Shown here: in pieces, positions 6,956 to 11,826 of the stretch
Numbering within the stretch: position 1 is the stretch's first letter
How the letters are laid out: each line of letters opens with the position of its first letter
NCBI GenBank assembly: GCA_038249605.1
Contig: JBBSDH010000137.1
Span: 1 to 11,826, forward strand
Direction of reading: 5' to 3'
From: M3007 sp038249605
Lineage (GTDB): Bacteria > Bacteroidota > Bacteroidia > Chitinophagales > Saprospiraceae
Length of the DNA stretch: 11,826 nt
The notes under the pieces: model-generated
Told to the model about the DNA's origin: nothing
Database searches by the model: none
The model's input: the letters and a program-made list of their open reading frames with translations, nothing else
Made by a program: the position numbers and the translations under genes

Positions 6956-8377
6956 ATGCGCTCTCTCTCCCTCATACAGCAAGCCCTGCGCGACGGCCAC
7001 ATCACCTGCACCTCCCTGGTGCACGGCTACCTCGAACAAATAGAAACCAACCGCCACCTCAACGCTTTTGTGGAAGTATGGACCGACGACGCCCTCCACT
7101 GGGCCGCACGTACCGATGCTTCCATCGCCGCTGGCGAAGCACTGCCGCCCCTCTTCGGCGCCGTGCTCAGTTTGAAAGACAATCTCTGCTACGCCGGTCA
7201 CACCGTAACAGCCGCCTCCAAAATACTCGAAGGGTTCACAGCCCCCTACTCCTCCACCGCTGTGCAACGCCTGCTAGATGCCGGCGCCATGTTTATCGGC
7301 CGAACCAACTGCGACCAGTTCGGCATGGGCTCTTCCAACGAAAACTCGGTTTATGGTCCCGTGCGCAACGCCGCCGACCCTGAACGGGTGCCCGGCGGCT
7401 CCTCCGGCGGCGCGGCGGTTAGCGTTCAAACCGGCGCCTGCCTCGCAGCCATCGGCTCCGATACAGGCGGATCCGTGCGCCAACCCGCAGGTTTTTGCGG
7501 ACTTTGGGGTTTCAAACCCACTTACGGCGCCGTTTCGCGCTACGGACTCATCGCCTACGGTTCCTCCTTCGACCAAGTGGGCGTGATCGCCAACAACCCA
7601 CAAGATATCGCACGCCTCACCGCCGTGATGGCGGGCGCCGACGATTTCGACAGCACGGCGCCCGTGCGCGAACCCCTGATGGCCGGTTTCGAAGCTCAAT
7701 GGCCATCCCGTCAGGCCCACCCCAAACGTTTTGTGTATTTTCGGGAGATGTTCGACTCGCCCGGACTGGACGCAGGCGTGAAACAACTCGGACTGGCATT
7801 TTTGGAAAAATTAAAAAACGCAGGCCACCACGTTGAAGCCGCGTCGTTCGACCTGCTCGATGTCATCATCCCGACCTACTATGTGCTCACCACCGCCGAA
7901 GCGTCCAGCAACCTCGCGCGTTTCGACGGCATACGGTACGGCTACCGCAGCCCCAATGCCCGCAACCTCGAAGAAACGTACATCCTCAGCCGCAGCGAAG
8001 GATTCAGCAACGAGGTTAAACGCCGCATTTTACTCGGCACCTTTGTACTCAGCAGCGGGTATTACGACGCTTACTATACCAAAGCCCAGCAAGCGCGCCG
8101 CCTCATCCGCAACCGCGCATCAGAAGTTTTAAAAACCGCCGACGCCATCGTGATGCCCGTGGCGCCCGGCGTAGCCTGGAAATTCGGTGAAAAAACCGCC
8201 GACCCGGTGGCCATGTACCTGTCCGACATTTACACCGTGCTCGCCAACCTCTGCGGTATGCCCGCCCTCGCCCTGCCCGCCGGAATACATCCTGAAAACG
8301 GTATGCCCGTAGGCATTCAACTCATGGCGGCACCCTGGCGCGACGGCGACTTGTTGTCTCTTTCCACCGCACTGTAA
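6956..8377 (+). CDS. gatA: Amidase, GatA type (Glu-tRNA(Gln) amidotransferase subunit A)
   Basis: This 473-residue amidase-signature protein has the Ser-cisSer-Lys triad at the spacing of GatA: K74 in SLKDN, S149 in PGGSSGGAA and nucleophile S173 in DTGGSVRQPAG. GatA releases ammonia from glutamine so that GatB can convert Glu-tRNA(Gln) or Asp-tRNA(Asn) to the amide form. Other GatA-like blocks are present: GRTNCDQFGMGSSNENS (115-131), GLWGFKPTYGAVSRYGL (182-198) and GMPVGIQLMA near the C-terminus. The length is slightly below the usual 480-490, with a short C-terminus. The ATG at 6956 fits the family's N-terminus. No gatB or gatC is adjacent; separation is usual in Bacteroidota. A GatA-like amidase with another substrate cannot be excluded, but the tRNA-type SSNENS motif favours GatA. 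The next gene follows after 32 bases in the same direction. Confidence 0.92.
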   Translation: MRSLSLIQQALRDGHITCTSLVHGYLEQIETNRHLNAFVEVWTDDALHWAARTDASIAAGEALPPLFGAVLSLKDNLCYAGHTVTAASKILEGFTAPYSSTAVQRLLDAGAMFIGRTNCDQFGMGSSNENSVYGPVRNAADPERVPGGSSGGAAVSVQTGACLAAIGSDTGGSVRQPAGFCGLWGFKPTYGAVSRYGLIAYGSSFDQVGVIANNPQDIARLTAVMAGADDFDSTAPVREPLMAGFEAQWPSRQAHPKRFVYFREMFDSPGLDAGVKQLGLAFLEKLKNAGHHVEAASFDLLDVIIPTYYVLTTAEASSNLARFDGIRYGYRSPNARNLEETYILSRSEGFSNEVKRRILLGTFVLSSGYYDAYYTKAQQARRLIRNRASEVLKTADAIVMPVAPGVAWKFGEKTADPVAMYLSDIYTVLANLCGMPALALPAGIHPENGMPVGIQLMAAPWRDGDLLSLSTAL

Positions 8378-8409
8378 AATGCCGAAGGCAAAATCTGCGT
8401 TTTGAGCCT

Positions 8410-9429
8410 ATGACACTTAAACTTTTTCCCCTGTTCGTGCTGGGCGCCTGCTCGGTGTCTGCCCAACCCACCGAATACCTTCGCAGTCCTGACGTGAACT
8501 GGGCAGCCATCATCGAACTTGTGTTGCCCGCCGACCCGCTTTTGGCCTCTGCCAACGAACCCAAAGAAGCAGCCATGGCCGTGCTCAAACTTACGTCCGA
8601 CGACCAAAGCTTGTATGGTTACGTGGGCCATTCCCTGAATGCCAAACTTTGGGACCTTGCCACCACCGGCGAATGGGAAGCTTTCGCAGATGCCAACCTG
8701 ACACAGCCTATAAGTCCGGACGAGGTGCTTCTTAAAACAAACGCACCCGATACCACCCTTACCTACGACCCCGAAACTTACAAAGAAAAAATGGAGGTAA
8801 CCTGGGACCTCCGCCCCATGCCCGACCAAATAACCTACCTCAAAGTGCGGCAACTGCTCACGTACGACGATGCCAAAGGCCGTTTTTCCATCCTCACGCT
8901 CGCCATAGCACCGTACGACAACGGTAAAACGCCCTACTGGCTCAAGGTGCCTCCCTCCGACCCGCCCGACCCGGAACTGCTCGAAACACCCGACATCAAT
9001 TGGGCTGTACGTTACGTTACGCGCAATTCAAGTCCGCAGATTCGCGATTTCCAGGTAGTGAAAGAGGAGAACGGTCCGGTCATGGAAGTGTTTTTTGAAA
9101 AAATGCAATCCGCCATCCACATCCCGCTTTACGGCGCCATCAACCACTTCGAACCGCTGTCGCCCAACCTGCGCGCCTGCCTGTTCAATTGTACCGACAC
9201 CACCATATCAGTTGATCCGGAAACGTACTCCGAACATACGCGGATCGTGCGCTCCGGTCTCAAATACGAAGACATTACCGACCTCGAGCTCATCCAGGAA
9301 TGGTATTTTGACGAATCTGCAGGCGAATTGTTCACCCGCCTGGTAGCCGTGGCGCCGCGTTTCAGGTATTATTTCCAGGAAGGAGAATGGCATCCGCGGA
9401 TAGGGTTTTATCGGAAATGCACAGATTGA
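8410..9429 (+). CDS. Exported GldN-like protein with two tandem GldN-like units
   Basis: This 339-residue protein has a signal peptide with cleavage likely after SVSA (residue 18). C14 in LGAC gives an alternative, weaker lipobox. The mature part holds two copies of one unit. Copy 1 (about 26-170) has SPDVNWA, GEWEAFADANLTQPISPDEVL, YDPETY, then DQITYLKVRQLLTYDDAKGR and LAIAPY. Copy 2 (about 192-322) has TPDINWA, VDPETY, then EDITDLELIQEWYFDESAGEL and VAVAPR. The block (D/E)(D/Q)IT...(I/V)(K/Q)..(W/L).(F/Y)D...G.(L/F)......(I/V)AP resembles GldN/PorN, a periplasmic type IX secretion and gliding component. Canonical GldN has one such unit and sits after gldKLM, so a direct GldN role is uncertain. 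Copy 2 lacks the basic-acidic strand seen in copy 1 around residues 85-106. Its stop codon lies inside a long hairpin. The gene is probably cotranscribed with the amidase. Confidence 0.75.
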   Translation: MTLKLFPLFVLGACSVSAQPTEYLRSPDVNWAAIIELVLPADPLLASANEPKEAAMAVLKLTSDDQSLYGYVGHSLNAKLWDLATTGEWEAFADANLTQPISPDEVLLKTNAPDTTLTYDPETYKEKMEVTWDLRPMPDQITYLKVRQLLTYDDAKGRFSILTLAIAPYDNGKTPYWLKVPPSDPPDPELLETPDINWAVRYVTRNSSPQIRDFQVVKEENGPVMEVFFEKMQSAIHIPLYGAINHFEPLSPNLRACLFNCTDTTISVDPETYSEHTRIVRSGLKYEDITDLELIQEWYFDESAGELFTRLVAVAPRFRYYFQEGEWHPRIGFYRKCTD

Positions 9430-9493
9430 GATGGATTACACAGAAGGTTCACGCAGATTGAAGTGAACCTTCTGTGTAATCCTTCTCAATCTG
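9422..9493. terminator. Long hairpin overlapping the GldN-like stop codon
   Basis: Arms 9422-9452 and 9463-9493 are complementary at 30 of 31 positions, including an uninterrupted 20 bp (9433-9452 with 9463-9482), around a 10-base loop. The left arm contains the TGA stop at 9427-9429. No T-run follows, so it is not a classical intrinsic terminator; it may stabilise the 3' end, partly terminate, or be a dispersed palindromic repeat. The loop repeats CAGATTGA found at the start of the left arm. The remaining bases to the next ATG (9494-9545) show no clear promoter. Confidence 0.7.
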
Positions 9494-9545
9494 CAATCAT
9501 CCTTTCAACCCGACGTTTTAATACCCGAACACTTCTGAATCGCCC

Positions 9546-11450
9546 ATGCGTTACGTCCTGATTTTCTTTCTCCTTTCGTCCGGCTTCCTCCACGCCCAAA
9601 CATACACCACCCAAACAACCACTACGGAAAAAGCCCGCAAAGCATTTGATGAGGGTTACGCCTTCGGCGAAAAAAAGCAGGACGCCATCGCGCTCGGTTA
9701 TTTTGAAAAAGCCATCAAAGCCGACTCCATTTTCATCGACGCCTACATGGCCATGGGTGAAACGCACACTGGACTGAACGATTATTTCAAAGCCATCGGC
9801 GCTTTTCAAAATGCCCTGAAACTCGACACGGTTTATGCGCCTGTGGCCTTTTTTCGGATGGCCATGCTGCAAATGTTCCTCGACCAAAACGACGAGGCGG
9901 TGAAAAACTTCGAAAGTTACCTGCGCAGCAAAAGTACCAACGTAGAAAACCGCGCCGTAGCCACACGCTTGCTCAAACACGCGCGTTTCCGGGCGTGGGC
10001 AGTGAAAAATCCCGTGCCGTTCAATCCCGTTTCCTTGGGTGAAGGCGTGAACACCACGGCAGGCGAATATTTCCCCAGCCTCACAGCAGACGGCGAAACG
10101 CTCATTTTTACCCGCAGGGAAAACGACAACGAGGATTTTTACCGCAGTACACTCAAAGACAGCATGTGGCAAAAAGCCGAACCGCTTGAAGGCGTAAACA
10201 CACCGTTGAACGAAGGCGCCCAGGCCATCAGTCCCGACGGCAGCATCGTGCTTTTCACCGCCTGTTTCCGCGAAGGCGACGGCTCCCAAGGCAGTTGCGA
10301 CATCTATTGGTCGCAGGAAAAAAGCACGGGTTGGACGACGCCTTCCCCTTTCAGTGCCAACATCAACTCCAAAAGTTGGGATTCGCAGCCCACCATCAGT
10401 GCCGATGGCAAAACAATCATCTTTTGCAGCCGCCGCCCCGGTGGCCGAGGCGCCGAAGACCTCTGGATCACCAACCGGCAAGCCGACGGCAAGTGGGGCA
10501 AGGCTGAAAACCTGGGTCCGGCCATCAATTCTGGTGGACAGGAACAAACGCCTTACCTGCACCCCGACGGACAAACCCTGTATTTCTGCTCCGATTCACT
10601 GCCCGGTATGGGCGGTACCGACCTTTTCGTAGCTCGCCGACAGCCCGACGGCTCCTGGGGCACCCCCGAAAACCTCGGCTACCCCATCAACACCAAAGGC
10701 AACGAAATCGCGCTCACCATCAGTCTGGACGGCAAAACGGCTTACTACGCCACCAACGGCAAGGAAACGAATAGTCTGGACCTCTACAGTTTCGAGCTGC
10801 CTATACACGCCCGCCCGCAACCCGTCACCTTCGTGCGCGCCCGCACCACCGACGCTGTAACCGGCAAAATGATCTCCGCGCGTATGGAAGTGATCGACTT
10901 GGCCACAGGGCAAGTATACGCCACCGCCAACACACGTAAGGACGGCACGGCGCTCGTCTGTTTGCCCGCAGGGCGCAACTACGCGCTCAACGTGAACCGC
11001 AAGGAATATTTGTTTTTTTCCGAAAACTTCAACCTCGGTCCGGGCCACAGCATCGACAAACCTTACAAAATCAACGTTGAACTTCAGCCACTATCCACAA
11101 GCGAAGGCGCCGGCAAAACCGTGGTGCTGCGCAACGTGTTTTTCAACACCGGCTCGGCGGAGCTGCTGCCCGAATCGGGTACGGAACTCAAACGCCTGGC
11201 GGAGTTGTTGAAAGACAATCCGAGCGTGAAAGTGCAGGTGAATGGCCACACCGACAATGTGGGCGACGACGCGGCCAACCTCAAACTTTCGGAAAACCGC
11301 GCCCGTGCCGTGTACGATTTCCTGGTGACCCAAGGCGTGGAGACCGCAAGACTGCGTTCCAAAGGTTTTGGAGAAACAAAACCCGTGGCCGGGAATGATA
11401 CGGTTGAAGGACGCGCGAAGAATCGGAGGACGGAGTTTGAATTGTGGTAA
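9546..11450 (+). CDS. PorE-like TPR / PD40 propeller / OmpA envelope protein
   Basis: This 634-residue protein has a signal peptide cleaved near LHA/QTY (residue 17); no lipobox cysteine is visible. TPR-like helices cover about 28-150. A PD40 (WD40-like) beta-propeller spans about 160-418, with repeated blades such as FPSLTADGETLIFTRR, QAISPDGSIVLFTA, QPTISADGKTIIFCSRR and TPYLHPDGQTLYFCSD. A carboxypeptidase-regulatory-like beta sandwich follows at about 426-515. The C-terminal OmpA domain (about 528-634) retains the peptidoglycan-binding residues D570 in GHTDNVG and R585 in LSENRARAV. This domain order matches PorE, a type IX secretion factor linked to peptidoglycan, although many Bacteroidota have several such paralogues and PorE itself is a lipoprotein. 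It should sit in the periplasm at the outer membrane. It follows the GldN-like gene after 116 bases and a hairpin, so it may have its own promoter. Confidence 0.9.
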   Translation: MRYVLIFFLLSSGFLHAQTYTTQTTTTEKARKAFDEGYAFGEKKQDAIALGYFEKAIKADSIFIDAYMAMGETHTGLNDYFKAIGAFQNALKLDTVYAPVAFFRMAMLQMFLDQNDEAVKNFESYLRSKSTNVENRAVATRLLKHARFRAWAVKNPVPFNPVSLGEGVNTTAGEYFPSLTADGETLIFTRRENDNEDFYRSTLKDSMWQKAEPLEGVNTPLNEGAQAISPDGSIVLFTACFREGDGSQGSCDIYWSQEKSTGWTTPSPFSANINSKSWDSQPTISADGKTIIFCSRRPGGRGAEDLWITNRQADGKWGKAENLGPAINSGGQEQTPYLHPDGQTLYFCSDSLPGMGGTDLFVARRQPDGSWGTPENLGYPINTKGNEIALTISLDGKTAYYATNGKETNSLDLYSFELPIHARPQPVTFVRARTTDAVTGKMISARMEVIDLATGQVYATANTRKDGTALVCLPAGRNYALNVNRKEYLFFSENFNLGPGHSIDKPYKINVELQPLSTSEGAGKTVVLRNVFFNTGSAELLPESGTELKRLAELLKDNPSVKVQVNGHTDNVGDDAANLKLSENRARAVYDFLVTQGVETARLRSKGFGETKPVAGNDTVEGRAKNRRTEFELW

Positions 11451-11590
11451 AAAATCCGTTTTTTATCCGTTCAATCCGTGTCATCCGTGTTCCCCTTACA
11501 TTGATCCTCAAAAAGAGTAGTTCGTAAGTTTTTGCGGATCAATGTAAGGGGAACACGGATGACACGGATTGAACGAATTTGAACGGATTT
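11451..11590. terminator. Large palindrome between convergent genes
   Basis: Arms 11468-11507 and 11536-11575 are perfectly complementary over 40 bp. After one mismatch, six more inner pairs (11509-11514 with 11529-11534) leave a 14-base loop. An outer block, 11452-11460 with 11582-11590, is also complementary with a one-base offset. The arms contain repeated ATCCGTG units. The structure begins right after the TAA at 11448-11450 and ends at the minus-strand TGA at 11592-11590, filling nearly the whole gap between convergent genes. It is well placed as a bidirectional terminator, but may also be a dispersed palindromic repeat. Confidence 0.85.
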
Positions 11591-11826
11591 CACAACCGCA
11601 CCGCCCTGATCGCCCCCAGCGCCAACAACATCAAAACCGCCACCACCGCAAAACCCGCGGGCAAACCGTACAGTTCACCGATGAAACCGATGAACGGCGG
11701 ACCAGCCAAAAAACCCAAAAAACTGAACGTAGCATAGGTGGCCAAACCAGCGCCGGGTTTTAGTCCCGGCACCCGCGCCGCAGCGTTGAACAAAATGGGT
11801 GCTCCCATGGCCACACCGGCACCCAA
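11590..11826 (-). CDS. MFS transporter, C-terminal part (partial)
   Basis: The last 78 codons of a minus-strand gene run in from the right edge and end with TGA at 11592-11590. The residues read as the two or three final membrane helices of a major facilitator superfamily transporter: a helix-and-loop segment with PILFNAAARVPGLKPGAGLA, a small-residue helix (TFSFLGFLAGPPFIGFIGE), then the last hydrophobic helix ending LGAIRAVRL. The loop and the GFLAGPPFIGFIGE pattern are typical of the drug-efflux or sugar-type MFS proteins annotated widely in Bacteroidota. The true start is outside the window, so the initiating methionine at the edge is not real. The substrate cannot be told from this part. 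It converges on the PorE-like gene. Confidence 0.75.
   Translation of the reverse strand: MGAGVAMGAPILFNAAARVPGLKPGAGLATYATFSFLGFLAGPPFIGFIGELYGLPAGFAVVAVLMLLALGAIRAVRL

Noticed and set aside
9486..10574. Minus-strand open frame of 362 codons
   Set aside because: It is antisense to the PorE-like gene, whose signal peptide, TPR and propeller motifs are unambiguous.

Overview
The window looks like chromosomal DNA of a Bacteroidota (Bacteroidetes) bacterium, probably of a Saprospiria-like lineage. The case rests on several signs: a GSCFA-family protein start, a GldN-like exported protein, a TPR / PD40-propeller / OmpA protein of the PorE type, a 7TM sensor kinase of a common Bacteroidota design, near absence of Shine-Dalgarno sequences, TAnnTTTG-like -7 motifs, and heptamer and long palindromic repeats between genes. 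The lineage call is inference. No rRNA, tRNA, CRISPR array, phage gene or intact transposase was seen.

Layout. (1) 1-2592: the start of a GSCFA gene runs off the left edge on the minus strand. Divergent from it is a two-gene unit whose stop and start overlap by four bases (185-1510 and 1507-2592). The first gene is an unrecognised protein. The second is a cytosolic HtrA-like serine protease with a zinc ribbon and a C-terminal domain that resembles part of the first protein. (2) 2593-4161: a 155-bp MITE-like element, then a minus-strand VWA (YehP-like) gene, then a 283-bp palindromic array of heptamers. (3) 4154-6750: a DoxX-like membrane protein on the plus strand, convergent with a large sensor histidine kinase on the minus strand. 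(4) 6956-11450: three plus-strand genes, a GatA-type amidase, a tandemly duplicated GldN-like exported protein and the PorE-like protein. (5) 11451-11826: a 40-bp-arm perfect palindrome, then the 3' end of a minus-strand MFS transporter.

How the parts may work together. The protease pair probably acts as one cytosolic unit, because the genes are translationally coupled and share a domain. The GldN-like and PorE-like proteins suggest an envelope or type IX secretion-related role, but the core porKLM genes are not in the window. The VWA gene lacks the AAA/MoxR and SWIM partners usual for its family.

The most unusual theme is how tightly repeats meet gene boundaries. The MITE terminal repeat encodes the last nine residues and the stop codon of the VWA gene. 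The outermost heptamers supply the apparent TTG start codons of both the VWA and the DoxX gene. One palindrome contains the stop codon of the GldN-like gene. Another fills nearly the whole space between two convergent stop codons.
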